From the NCBI RefSeq assembly GCF_900119365.1, contig NZ_FPJO01000004.1:1-64000 (forward strand): DNA of 64,000 nucleotides, in the 5' to 3' direction. This stretch comes from Streptomyces atratus (GTDB lineage: Bacteria > Actinomycetota > Actinomycetes > Streptomycetales > Streptomycetaceae). A program made the translations under genes and the position numbers. Numbering within the stretch: the stretch's first letter is position 1; every line of letters begins with the position of its first letter. The notes beneath the pieces are model-generated. The model was not told the DNA's origin. It saw only the letters and a list, made by a program, of their open reading frames with translations, and searched no databases. Positions 1-8,026 of the stretch are shown one piece after another.

Positions 1-85
1 CGGGGTGGACGGCGATGGTGAACCTTCCCCTTGATCGTGGACACCTGGAGACTGGGACGTGAGAGCCCAGAGGAAGCAGTGCCAG

Positions 86-421
86 GTGGGAAGCAAGTAC
101 ACGAAGCGGTACTCGGAGGAGTACAAGCGGGACGCGATCGAACTCGTGCGGTCGTCGGGACGGACGGTGACCGAGGTTGCCCGGGAGCTCGGGGTCAGTT
201 CGGAGTCACTGCGGGGCTGGGTGAAGAAGGCCCGCGCTGCCCAGGACACCGGATCGGGACCTGGTTCCGTGCGAGCGGGGCGGGCCGCCGGCGATCGGGA
301 CGAGGAGCTGAAGCGGCTGCGGAAGCTGACCGCCGAGCAGGCGAAGACGATCGAGATCCTGAGAAAAGCGACTGCCTTCGTGCGTCCTGAACGGAAAGGG
401 GCTGCCGGTGTAGGTCGGTAG
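86..421 (+). pseudogene. IS3-family transposase OrfA remnant
   Basis: The frame encodes a helix-turn-helix protein (YSEEYKRDAIELVRSSG, then VARELGVSSESLRGWVKKA) followed by the leucine-zipper-like stretch EELKRLRKLTAEQAKTIEILRKATAF that ends OrfA in IS3/IS911 elements. GTG 86 is preferred over GTG 59 because AGAGGAAG lies about 9 bases upstream. After ATAF (near 385) the family resemblance stops and an unrelated tail VRPERKGAAGVGR follows. No OrfB (DDE catalytic subunit) is present downstream, so the element cannot transpose by itself. The break lies shortly before a group II intron fragment, consistent with successive insertions and deletions. Confidence 0.8.
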
Positions 422-521
422 CAACTGGATGATGCTGTACAGATGGTGAGGGTTTTGGCCCCTCGTTGTGTCCTGAACGTCAAAGGCAACTTTGTGCAGG
501 CAGAGCTGCTAATGCGGTGCT

Positions 522-1025
522 GTGTGAGAGATGAAGGCGTGGCCCTTCGAAGTCGCCCTGCGGGGGGAGGCTTCAAACCGCCTCATGCTGCGTTGGGTTG
601 AAGACCGTCGTGGTGAGCGATGAGGAAAAGGCGTCGTGAGAGGCGTCAGGTGGGGATCAGAGAGACGAGCGCAAGCGAATCGTTGCTGAAGTGTCGTTAC
701 AAATCAAACCGACATCGAAACCGAAGTACCGAAGGATCTTCGGGATGAGCCTGGCGGGTGCCCGTTTATTGGCCAGGTGGTGTCCGGCATGCAGACGACG
801 TGAATCTGATCTGCTGCTTTCACATGGAACAGGAGAAGGCGTGCCCCGACACGGTCTGCCCAGTCGGGTTGGACAAGAGGGAGCGTCCCAAGTGACTGAA
901 ACCACAAGGGACTGAGTACCGGCGCGGGGCGCGCTGGCGGACCGGTTCGTAGTAGTGACGAAGCCCTTGTAATGGGGGTGGAACGAAGGGGCCGGGCCAT
1001 TCGTGACTGTGTGCATTTGATCAAC
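522..1025 (+). mobile_element. Group II intron, 5' ribozyme part only (truncated)
   Basis: The segment opens with GTGTGAGAG, matching the GUGYG 5' boundary of group II introns. Near 946-1000 it carries the stretch TCGTAGTAGTGACGAAGCCC, then GTAATGGGGGTGGAACGAAGG, which I recognise from the domain III/IV region just before the maturase ORF in bacterial group II introns. No reverse transcriptase/maturase follows and no domain V/VI is seen: at about 1025-1035 the sequence passes into a transposase fragment on the other strand. The intron is therefore dead. The 5' boundary is assigned from the motif only; the secondary structure was not folded. Confidence 0.75.
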
Positions 1026-1029
1026 CGGA

Positions 1030-1218
1030 CGTTCTCCAGCAGTTCTTGCGCGGGAGGTCCGATAGGAGTCCGAGCACCAACCGCTTAACTCGCCGCCGGG
1101 GTTCCACGCGCGCGAAACGACCCGCGATCCGGTGCATCAGGCCCTCGAATGCGTCCTGCCATCGGGCCGGGTCTACGCTGTGACCTGCGGCCACCGCTTG
1201 ATCGTTCGTTGTCTTCAC
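1030..1218 (-). pseudogene. IS701-family transposase, N-terminal remnant
   Basis: The first ~55 residues match the N-terminus of IS701-type transposases: AGHSVDPARWQDAFEGLMH, then RIAGRFARVEPRRR and LVLGLLSDLPRKNCW. The same motif series (RIGGRFARVESRRR, GLLGPVGRKNGW) opens the intact transposase at 2337. Right after KNCW the frame runs into intron-derived sequence and stops, so the catalytic core is gone. Residue style fits the C-terminal remnant at 1880-2153, but that piece is on the opposite strand, suggesting the original element was split by an inversion or by two deletions. Confidence 0.8.
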
Positions 1219-1432
1219 AAACCACGAGGATCACCGGTGGCCGTAACCATCTCGTCCCCGGTTCGCATGGCGGGACCGCGCGAGCCGCTGCTGCCGGGAG
1301 GAGAGGCTGCGGCTCCGATACCGGCGGCGCTGTCAGCGCCATCTGAGCTTGGCCGGTCTGGAGCCGAATCTCCGGGGTGGTGGGCTTGAGTCAGTCTGTA
1401 TCCTCATCTCAGTTTGGGGGGAGGCGTACGGG

Positions 1433-1804
1433 TTGAGCGGGAACTCTGACAGAAGCCGCAGATGGCGAAAGCCACACCTCTGGCTGTTGCTTTCGGTTGC
1501 ATCGTGCGTCGGGGGGTTCGTCATCTGGTGCTGGGGAGTGTTCTCTGGCGGCCTGGACGCACAAGAGACCTGCGAGATTTTGCGCGGCCAGGTCTACGAC
1601 GACGGCTACAGGGAAGAGCACTGGCGCGAGCCTTCCCGCGTTTTCCCTCTGCATAACAAGTGCAATGCCTCATACGACCTCGTTGCAGCTTGGATCAACC
1701 CCACGCTCGTCTGCCTTGCAGTCACGGCCGTAGGTTGTCTGATCGCGGCTGCTGTGCTGGCTGCCGCGCGTTTCAGGTTGCGAAAGCGGAACACAATGAC
1801 CTGA
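1433..1804 (+). CDS. Small two-helix membrane protein of unknown function
   Basis: A 123-residue protein is predicted from TTG 1433, chosen because GGGGGGAGG lies 9 bases upstream; an upstream ATG at 1349 lacks a site. It has one membrane helix near residues 15-40 (LWLLLSVASCVGGFVIWCW), an external loop with three Cys or Trp-rich motifs (ETCEILRGQVYDDGYREEHW, PLHNKCNASYDLV), and a second helix at 87-110, then a basic tail. The two loop cysteines could form a disulfide outside the cell. I recognise the PSRVFPLHNKCNASYDLV stretch as typical of a streptomycete hypothetical membrane protein family, with no known function. It sits alone between two IS701 remnants. Confidence 0.6.
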   Translation: MSGNSDRSRRWRKPHLWLLLSVASCVGGFVIWCWGVFSGGLDAQETCEILRGQVYDDGYREEHWREPSRVFPLHNKCNASYDLVAAWINPTLVCLAVTAVGCLIAAAVLAAARFRLRKRNTMT

Positions 1805-1879
1805 GTTGTCGGTGGGTGATCAGGCAGCACTTCCTCAGCGAGAGGTGCGAGTAGGTCTCACAGCAGGGCCCTCAGTTGT

Positions 1880-2153
1880 CGTCCACTACCCCTCCTGGAC
1901 CCGCTGGGTCACCCTCGCGATGCTCGCCCACGCCTTCCTCGCAGTGGTCCGCGCCGACGAACACGCCCGCCATCCTGCGCGGGCCGACATGGTTTCCGCT
2001 GTCCTGTAACGAGATCCAGCGCCTGTTCATCACTGTCGCCGTCCAGCCACTCCACGACACGGCCCACCGACTCCGATGGTCCGACTGGCTACGCCGCCAT
2101 CAGAAGCGATCACGCACCAGCCATTACCGGCGACAAGCCGCATCCCAGACATG
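1880..2153 (+). pseudogene. IS701-family transposase, C-terminal remnant (frameshifted)
   Basis: The C-terminal motif of IS701 transposases is present (YPSWTRWVTLAMLAHAFLAVV, compare WYRHITLAMLAHAFLAVL in the intact copy). It then changes frame near 1985, continuing as CNEIQRLFITVAVQPLHD and LRWSDWLRRHQKRSRTSHY. The catalytic domain upstream is missing. The element's outer end CTGGAGTA is still visible at 2171-2178, directly followed by CTAA, the target duplication of the neighbouring intact element. Confidence 0.8.
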
Positions 2154-2182
2154 AAGATCACGATCTACAGCTGGAGTACTAA

Positions 2183-2314
2183 TACTCCAGCCGGACTTCT
2201 TCATTAGCGCTGGTCAACGGCTTGGGCGTGGAGAGTGTAGCGGGCTGGGACGGGGGTGGGGCGGTCTTTGCGGGGTCGTCCCACGAACGTGTGGCCGCGT
2301 TGCTTGTAGTGGCA
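2183..2314 (+). repeat. Left 132-bp inverted repeat of the IS701-like element
   Basis: It is the reverse complement of 3608-3739 with about six substitutions and no indels. It lies upstream of the transposase start (2337), so it is effectively an inverted copy of the last ~37 codons of the gene plus the terminus. Confidence 0.85.
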
Positions 2315-2336
2315 ACGTTCCGGGCAGCCCGCTCGC

Positions 2337-3718
2337 ATGAGTGATACACCAACGGACCTGTGGGAAAAGGGACTTGCTGAGCTGCTCTTGCGGATCGGGG
2401 GCCGTTTCGCCCGGGTGGAGTCCCGGCGCCGGATGCGGGACTACGTCCGTGGGCTCCTTGGTCCGGTGGGCCGCAAGAACGGCTGGCAGCTCGCCGAATA
2501 CGCAGGCCACGCCACCCCCGACGGGCTGCAGCACCTCCTGTCCCGGAGCCGATGGGAGGCCGACGAGGTCCGCGACGACCTCCACGCCTACGTCGCCGAG
2601 CACCTCGGCGCGGACAACGGCGTGCTGATCATCGACGACACAGGCTTCGTGAAGAAGGGCACCACCTCCGCCGGTGTCCAGCGCCAGTATTCCGGCACCG
2701 CAGGCCGCACCGAGAATTGCCAGATCGGGGTCTTCGCTGCCTACGCCACCTTCCGCGGCCACACCCTGGTCGACCGCGAGCTCTACCTGCCCAAGTCCTG
2801 GACCGAGGACCGCGAACGCTGCCGGGCCGCCCGCGTCCCCGACGACCGGGTCTTCGCCACCAAGGGCGAACTGGCGCGGGCCATCATCCTGCGGGCCCTC
2901 GCCTCGCCCCTGCCCATCGGCTGGGTCACCGCGGACTCCGCCTACGGCCAGGACTCCCACTTCCGCCGCTTCCTCGAAGACCACCAGCTCTCCTACGTCG
3001 TGGCCGTCCCGAAGTCCCAGCAGGTCCACGGCCCGCGCATCGACCACCTCATCGGCCAGGCCCCGCCCGAAGCCTGGCAGCGGCTGTCAGCAGGAAGCGG
3101 CGCGAAGGGCGAGCGTTTCTACGACTGGGCCGCAGCCCGCCTGCCCGCCGTGTGGGAGTTCGACGGCGACGAACCCACCCGGCAACGCTGGATGCTGGCC
3201 CGCCGCAGCATCGCCAAGCCCGACGAGATCGCCTACTACCTTGCCAGCGCACCCCTGGAAGCCACCGTCGCCGACCTCGCACGCATCGCCGGCTGCCGCT
3301 GGAAGGTCGAGGAATGCTTCCAGAGCGCGAAGAACGAATGCGGCCTGGACCAGTACGAAGTCCGCCGTTACGTGGGTTGGTACCGGCACATCACACTTGC
3401 CATGCTCGCGCACGCTTTCCTCGCCGTGCTGGCCGGCCAGGAACGGGAAAAGGGGGAACCGAGCGGGACACACCCGACCTCGTGGACCTCACACCGGCCG
3501 AGATTCGACGTCTGCTGGCAGTTGGACCCCGCCGCCGTGCTCCGGACCGCGACCACGCGATGACGTGGTCCCACTGGCGTCGCCGCCACCAAGCACGCGC
3601 CCGCCAATGCCACTACAAGCAGCGCGGCCACACGTTCGTGGGACGGCCCGGCAATGACCGCTCCACCCCCGTTCCAGCCCGCTACACTCTCCACGCCCAA
3701 GCCGTTGACCAGCGCTAA
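2337..3718 (+). CDS. IS701-family DDE transposase, requires a -1 frameshift for full length
   Basis: This is the cut-and-paste transposase of the surrounding element. The N-terminal region (RIGGRFARVESRRR) is followed by the catalytic core: first Asp in VLIIDDTGFVKKG, second Asp in GWVTADSAYG, and Glu in WKVEECFQSAKNECGLDQYE. The zero frame alone stops at 3563 (408 aa) with a tail unlike the family. The family-like C-terminus (LVDLTPAEIRRLL, then WRRRHQARARQCHYKQ) is in the -1 frame and ends at 3718, giving about 460 aa. The change falls at A AAG GGG (3449-3455), read in zero frame as xxA AAG GGG, a textbook X XXY YYZ slippery heptamer. It may be programmed frameshifting or a simple indel in the G run; sequence alone cannot decide. 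Confidence 0.8.
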
Positions 3719-3739
3719 TGAAGAAGTCCGGCTGGAGTA
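3608..3739 (-). repeat. Right 132-bp inverted repeat of the IS701-like element
   Basis: Pairs with 2183-2314. Positions 3608-3718 are at the same time the 3' end of the transposase reading frame (after the -1 shift, ending TAA 3716-3718), so terminus and coding sequence are constrained together. Confidence 0.85.
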
Positions 3740-3743
3740 CTAA

Positions 3744-4100
3744 GGCGACCCCGAGTGTGTCCTTGTCGGCGACCGCGCGACCCAGATCCACGGCGTCGCA
3801 ACCTTCCGTGTCGCCACACCGTAGGAAGGGGCAGGTCAGGGGCGTATGTGGTGGGACACCATAGTTCTCGGGCCGGGTGTGCGCGGAGCCACCATCCCGG
3901 GCGTGCCGAGATTGCGCCGAGGACCGCCGAAGAGGGGGCACGTCGATTCCGGGGATCGAGCCGGACGTGTGGACCTCTCCGGTCGCCTGGGACCACCTGG
4001 TGGACGAGACCGGGCAGTTCGTGGCCGGGGCGTGGCAGGCCACACCCCAAGTGGCGGCGGACCGCAGTGACCGGGTGGGTGCCGGCGCGAAATGGTCATC
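3744..4100. other. Gene-poor stretch between the IS and the mod operon
   Basis: No convincing gene is seen in these 357 bases. A plus-strand frame from 3877 contains a protein-like stretch (GIEPDVWTSPVAWDHLVDET, then GQFVAGAWQAT) after CRDCAEDRRR, but it runs into the 3' end of modC and has no recognisable family or ribosome binding site. It may be the broken end of a gene cut by the insertion sequence. Confidence 0.4.
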
Positions 4101-5177
4101 TCAGACGGGGTAAGCGTGGGTCTGTGTCGCCTTCACCGTGGCCCAGACCTCCGCGCCCGGGTGCAGGTCCAGCTCGGCGGCGGCGACCGTGGTGAGGTCG
4201 GCGGCGAGGGGGAGGTCGCCGGTGAGGGCGGCGCGGATCTGGTCGCCGTGGGTCTCCAGGCCGGCGACCTCGCAACGCCAGACGTTGCGGGCGCTGGAAC
4301 CGGTGGGGCGGCCGCGGTGGAGGGTGATGGCGCTCGGGGGGAACGCCACGAAGACCGGTCCGGACAGTACCTCCGCGGTGGTGATGGCGGGGCCGGTTTC
4401 CAGGCGGACCGTGTGCCCGTCCGCGTGGCCTCGGTGGAGGTTGAGGCCGACGAGCTGCGCGATGTAGTCCGTACGGGGGTGGCGGGCGATGTCGGACGGG
4501 CTGCCCTCCTGGACGACTTCGCCGTGCTCGACGACGACCAGACGGTCGGCGAGGACCATCGCGTCGAGCGGGTCGTGCGTGACGAGTACGGCGACTGCCT
4601 CGAACTCGGCCAGGTGGCGCCGGAGTTGGGTACGTACCTCCAGGCGGGTCCGGGCGTCGAGTGCGGCGAGGGGTTCGTCGAGGAGGAGCAGCCGCGGGCG
4701 GGTGGCGAGGGCGCGGGCGAGCGCGACGCGCTGTGCCTGGCCGCCGGAGAGCCGCCGGGGCTTGGCGCCGGTGTGATCCGCGAGACCCAGGCGGTCGAGC
4801 CACTGGGCGGCCTGCGCCCGCGCCTCCGTCTTGCTCGCCCCCTGACAGCGCGGTCCGAACGCCACGTTGTCCAGGGCGGTCAGGTGGGGGAAGAGGAGGT
4901 AGTCCTGGAAGACGACGCCGACCGGGCGGGACTCCGGCGGCGTACGCTCCAGTGTCGCGCCGTCCAGCCGCAGGTGGCCGCCGGTGAGCGGGGTCAGGCC
5001 GGCCAGTGCGCGCAGGGCGGTGGTCTTGCCGGCGCCGTTCGGACCGAGCAGGGCGACCACCTCGCCGGGTGCGACGGTCAGCGCCACGTCGAGGTGGAAG
5101 GTGCCGCGGTCCACCACGAGCCGGGCGTCGAGCCCGTCGGGGCCGGTGCCGGCACCAAGGCCGTGGGTCTCGGTCAT
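4101..5177 (-). CDS. modC: Molybdate ABC transporter ATP-binding protein ModC
   Basis: This is the cytoplasmic ATPase of the molybdate (or tungstate) importer, 358 aa. Walker A is GPNGAGKTT, the Q-loop VFQDYLLFPHL, the signature LSGGQAQRVALARAL and Walker B LLLLDEPLAALD, followed by the switch histidine in VLVTHDPLDAM. The last ~130 residues are a TOBE-type domain, which in ModC binds oxyanion. ATG 5177 is preferred; an in-frame TTG 5192 lies upstream. It is the third gene of modABC, 31 bp after modB, separated by a tandem repeat that duplicates the start region. The gene ends close to the IS-rich left edge but appears complete. Confidence 0.92.
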   Translation of the reverse strand: MTETHGLGAGTGPDGLDARLVVDRGTFHLDVALTVAPGEVVALLGPNGAGKTTALRALAGLTPLTGGHLRLDGATLERTPPESRPVGVVFQDYLLFPHLTALDNVAFGPRCQGASKTEARAQAAQWLDRLGLADHTGAKPRRLSGGQAQRVALARALATRPRLLLLDEPLAALDARTRLEVRTQLRRHLAEFEAVAVLVTHDPLDAMVLADRLVVVEHGEVVQEGSPSDIARHPRTDYIAQLVGLNLHRGHADGHTVRLETGPAITTAEVLSGPVFVAFPPSAITLHRGRPTGSSARNVWRCEVAGLETHGDQIRAALTGDLPLAADLTTVAAAELDLHPGAEVWATVKATQTHAYPV

Positions 5178-5233
5178 GCGGCGATCGTCCAACGGTCGTG
5201 GGTCCCGGTCATCCGGCGGTCATCCAACGGTCG
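5162..5233 (-). repeat. 35-bp tandem duplication across the modB/modC junction
   Basis: Two near-identical 37-bp units (5162-5198 and 5197-5233, four mismatches) repeat with a 35-bp period. One contains the modC ATG, the other the end of modB. The upstream unit thus carries a ghost modC start (ATGACCGGGACC) that opens only a 12-codon frame before a stop. Confidence 0.75.
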
Positions 5234-6069
5234 CGCAGCCCGGCCAGTACCGCGATGGACACGGCAAGCAGCACCAGGCTGAGGGCGATCGCCGCCTCCG
5301 GGTCGCTCTGCAGGGCGAGGTAGACGGCGAGGGGCATGGTCTGCGTACGGCCGGGGAAGTTGCCGGCGAAGGTGATGGTCGCGCCGAACTCGCCGAGCGC
5401 GCGGGCCCACGCCAGCACCGCACCGGCCGCGATGCCCGGAGCGATCAGCGGGAGCGTGACCCGGCGGAACGCGGTGAAGCGGGACGCGCCCAGGGTGGTC
5501 GCCGCCTCCTCGTACCGCGGGTCGGCGGCCCGCAGAGTGCCCTCGACACTGATGACGAGGAACGGCATCGCCACGAAGGCCTCCGCGACCACGACCCCCG
5601 CCGTGGTGAACGGCAGGGTGACGCCGAACCAGGAGTCCAGCCACTTCCCGACGATGCCGTTGCGGCCGAGCGACGTCAGCAGCGCCACGCCGCCCACGAC
5701 CGGCGGCAGGACCAGCGGGAGCGTGACGAGAGCGCGCACGAGGCCGCGACCGCGGAACTCGACCCGGGCCAGCAGCCAGGCCAGCGGCACCCCGATGACC
5801 AGGCTCACGGCGGTGGCGGCGGTGGCACAGATCAGGGACAGCCGGAGCGCCTGCCACACCTCGGCGCTGGTCAGCTGCTCGGGCATGCTGCGCCACGGGG
5901 CCCGTACGAGCAGGGCGACCAGCGGCACCACCAGGAAGGCCAGGCCGATCAGCGCGGGCACGAGCAGAGGCAGCGGTGCGCCGCGGCCGCCACCCGCCCG
6001 GACACGCCGACGCCGCGGCCCACCCCGGAGGGTGCCGGTCGCGGCGTCGGGCTTCGCGGTCGAGGTCAC
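5209..6069 (-). CDS. modB: Molybdate ABC transporter permease ModB
   Basis: Membrane channel subunit of the molybdate importer, 286 aa. About six hydrophobic segments are visible after an Arg/Pro-rich N-terminus, and the cytoplasmic EAA-type loop that docks on ModC reads EEAATTLGASRFTAFRRVTLP (about residues 178-198). Family size is typically 220-290 aa; the longer N-terminal tail explains the difference. GTG 6069 overlaps the modA stop by 4 bp, indicating translational coupling. The last codons lie in the 35-bp tandem repeat. Confidence 0.92.
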   Translation of the reverse strand: MTSTAKPDAATGTLRGGPRRRRVRAGGGRGAPLPLLVPALIGLAFLVVPLVALLVRAPWRSMPEQLTSAEVWQALRLSLICATAATAVSLVIGVPLAWLLARVEFRGRGLVRALVTLPLVLPPVVGGVALLTSLGRNGIVGKWLDSWFGVTLPFTTAGVVVAEAFVAMPFLVISVEGTLRAADPRYEEAATTLGASRFTAFRRVTLPLIAPGIAAGAVLAWARALGEFGATITFAGNFPGRTQTMPLAVYLALQSDPEAAIALSLVLLAVSIAVLAGLRDRWMTAG

Positions 6070-6896
6070 GGCTTCAGGAACCCGGCCCCGGTCAGGACCT
6101 TCTGACCCTCGGCGGACCGCACCAGCGCGATGAACGCCTTGGAAGCGTCCGCGTTGGGGGCGTCCTTGAGCAGGGCGATCGGGTAGTCGTTGACGGCATC
6201 GGCCGATTCGGGGAACTCCACGCCCTCCACCTTGTCACCGGCCGCCTTCACATCGGTCTTGTACACGACCGCTGCGTCGGCCTCCTTCAGCTCGACCTTG
6301 GTCAGGGCGCTCTTGACGTCCTGCTCGTACGAGACCGGGGTGAGCTCGAGACCGCTGGCGTCCAGGGCCTTCTGGGCAGCGGTGCCGCACGGCACCTCCT
6401 TGTCGCAGAGCACGACCTTCAGGCCCGATCCGGTGAGGTCCTTGAGGGAGGAGATCTTGTCGGGGTTGCCCGGCAGCGTGACGATCTCCAACTGGTTGCG
6501 AACGAAGGTGGCGGGCGTGCCGGAGGCGTCGCCCGCATCGGTGACGATCTTCATCGTCTTGGGGCTGGCCGCGGCGAACACATCGGCCGGTGCGCCGCCG
6601 GTGATGCTCGCGGCGAGGGAGTCGCTGCCGCCGAAGCTGAAGGTCACCTCCGTACCCGGGTGTTGCTTCTCGAACTCCTTGCCCAGAGCCGTGAAGCTCT
6701 CCTTCAGCGAGGCCGCGGCGAACACGGTCACCGTGCCGGACAGCTTGTCCGACGAGGAGGACGGGGCGGAGGAGTCCGACTTCACCGACGAGGAGTCGTC
6801 GGAGGAGGAGCAGGCGCCCAGGGCCAGCAGCGCGGCGGTGCCTGCACCGGCCACCTGCAAGGTCCGGCGGGTCCGGCGCGCGGTACGGGTTGTCAC
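6066..6896 (-). CDS. modA: Molybdate-binding lipoprotein ModA
   Basis: Extracytoplasmic binding protein delivering molybdate to ModBC, 276 aa from GTG 6896 (GAGGGAG about 8 bases upstream). The N-terminus has Arg pairs, a hydrophobic stretch and a lipobox ALGAC, so it is a membrane-anchored lipoprotein, followed by a Ser/Asp linker. The mature part starts VTVFAAASLKESFTALGKEF and contains FSFGGSDSLAASITGGAPADVF, the oxyanion-binding loops of the ModA family, and later AAVVYKTDVKAA. It is the first gene of modABC; the frameshifted HTH-TOBE regulator lies just upstream in the same direction and may share its promoter. Confidence 0.93.
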   Translation of the reverse strand: MTTRTARRTRRTLQVAGAGTAALLALGACSSSDDSSSVKSDSSAPSSSSDKLSGTVTVFAAASLKESFTALGKEFEKQHPGTEVTFSFGGSDSLAASITGGAPADVFAAASPKTMKIVTDAGDASGTPATFVRNQLEIVTLPGNPDKISSLKDLTGSGLKVVLCDKEVPCGTAAQKALDASGLELTPVSYEQDVKSALTKVELKEADAAVVYKTDVKAAGDKVEGVEFPESADAVNDYPIALLKDAPNADASKAFIALVRSAEGQKVLTGAGFLKP

Positions 6897-6933
6897 GGGT
6901 CCACTCCCTCTGGTCCTGACGGACACATCACAT

Positions 6934-7321
6934 CTACGGTCTGGCGACGACCACGTTGGTCGACTTGACCACGGCAACCGCCGGAACACCGGGCTCCAGC
7001 TTCAGTTCCTCAGCCGACTCGCGGCTGACCATCGCCACCACCCGGAACGGCCCGGCCCGGATCTCGACCTGCGCCGACACATCTCCGAGGATCACGTCGG
7101 TGACGATGCCGGAGAGGCGGTTGCGGGCCGAGGATCCGGTGGATTCCCGCTCCGTGCGGTGCACCTGCCGGGCGTAGGCCGCGAGGGCCGGCCCGGGGAT
7201 GATCCGGCGGCCGGCCCCCGTCGCGTACGGCGGTGATTTTCCCGCCGTCGACCAGACGCCTCACGGTGTCGGCGCTGACGCCGAGCAAGGCGGCCGCGTC
7301 CCCGATCCGGTAGGTGTGCAT
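6934..7321 (-). pseudogene. HTH-TOBE molybdate-responsive regulator, frameshifted
   Basis: From ATG 7321 the frame starts like an excisionase/MerR-type HTH (TYRIGDAAALLGVSADTVRR, then LVDGGKITAVRDGG). At about 7220-7235 it loses register; one base away the family sequence goes on as RRIIPGPALAAYARQVHRTE and continues into a complete TOBE (Mop) domain, IVTDVILGDVSAQVEIRAGP to VKSTNVVV. The lesion is next to a GGGGG run and equals one extra base. The second, intact regulator of the same design is at 8761-9156. It directly precedes modA, the position expected for the operon's own sensor. A sequencing error in the G run is an alternative. Confidence 0.75.
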
Positions 7322-7459
7322 GCGCTGATGATACTGCCGCAGATGCGAGGAGAAAGTCATCTGTTGCTTCGCATGAGCCGGACCATTGATCTTCATGGGT
7401 TGCATGTGCGTTTGTACAGGATGGATATCCGGGTATGGGCTTCGGGGAGGTGGTAGCCC

Positions 7460-7930
7460 GTGAGCCGGTCCCCCGAAGCGGCGGACGAGGTGGCGGAACT
7501 CGCCCTCGCCGGCGATCTGTCCCGTCCGCTCCGTCTGACCGTGCCCGACCTGCTCGCCTGGCCGCAGCACGAGGCCGACGTCAGCTTCGAGTGCGCCACC
7601 AGCGGCATCCAGCACCACCGCTTCACCGGGCCGCTCCTGCACGACGTCCTTGCGGCAGCCGGTCCCGTCTTCGATCCCACCCGCCGCAAGGACCGTCTGC
7701 GATTCCTGATCGCGGTGTCCGGCGCGGACGGCCACCACGCCCTGCTGTCCTGGGCGGAGATCGACCCCGACTTCGGCCGCGCGCCCGTACTGCTCGCCGC
7801 CACCGTCGACGGCACGCCGCTCGACCGCGCCGGCGCCCAGCTCGTCCTGCCCCAGGACCGTTGCGGGGCCCGGCACATCAGCGGCATCAACGCGATTCGC
7901 GTGGACGGCCGCTACGCCTCCTGGGCGTGA
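7460..7930 (+). CDS. Small molybdopterin-binding oxidoreductase-fold protein
   Basis: A 156-aa protein resembling the molybdopterin-binding domain of the sulfite-oxidase family. Visible motifs are LRLTVPDLLAWPQHEADVSF, then ECATSGIQHHRFTGPLLHDVL, where the Cys sits where the family's Mo-ligand Cys is expected, and later LVLPQDRCGARHISGINAIRV. It starts at GTG 7460 with GGGGAGG 9-10 bases upstream. No signal peptide or haem domain is seen, so it is probably cytoplasmic. It diverges from the mod regulator and operon, which supports a molybdenum-dependent role. The substrate is unknown. Confidence 0.75.
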   Translation: MSRSPEAADEVAELALAGDLSRPLRLTVPDLLAWPQHEADVSFECATSGIQHHRFTGPLLHDVLAAAGPVFDPTRRKDRLRFLIAVSGADGHHALLSWAEIDPDFGRAPVLLAATVDGTPLDRAGAQLVLPQDRCGARHISGINAIRVDGRYASWA

Positions 7931-8026
7931 CGACCCCGGCCGCGCCCGCCGGCTCCCGCCCCGCGTCGTCCCATCCGTAGGTCCGGGCCCTGCCACACCG
8001 GAATCCCGTTGCCGGAGGCGATGGGG

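Larger units (their letters stand above)
2183..3739 (+). mobile_element. Complete IS701-like insertion sequence, 1557 bp
   Basis: The element is delimited by CTAA direct repeats at 2179-2182 and 3740-3743, a 4-bp duplication that fits the YTAR target preference known for the IS701 family. Its ends are inverted repeats starting TACTCCAGCCGGACTTC; they extend for 132 bp with about six mismatches and no gaps. One transposase gene fills the interior. The repeats of this family are usually only 20-40 bp, so the length here stands out. The near-identity of ends and intact target repeats suggest recent insertion. Confidence 0.85.

Noticed and set aside
6897..6933. Molybdenum-cofactor riboswitch upstream of modA
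   Set aside because: The gap to the upstream regulator is only about 37 bases, too short for the known Moco aptamer.
6897..6989. Longer ModA N-terminus starting at 6989
   Set aside because: The extra residues precede a normal lipoprotein signal and overlap the upstream TOBE gene; GTG 6896 has a good ribosome binding site.
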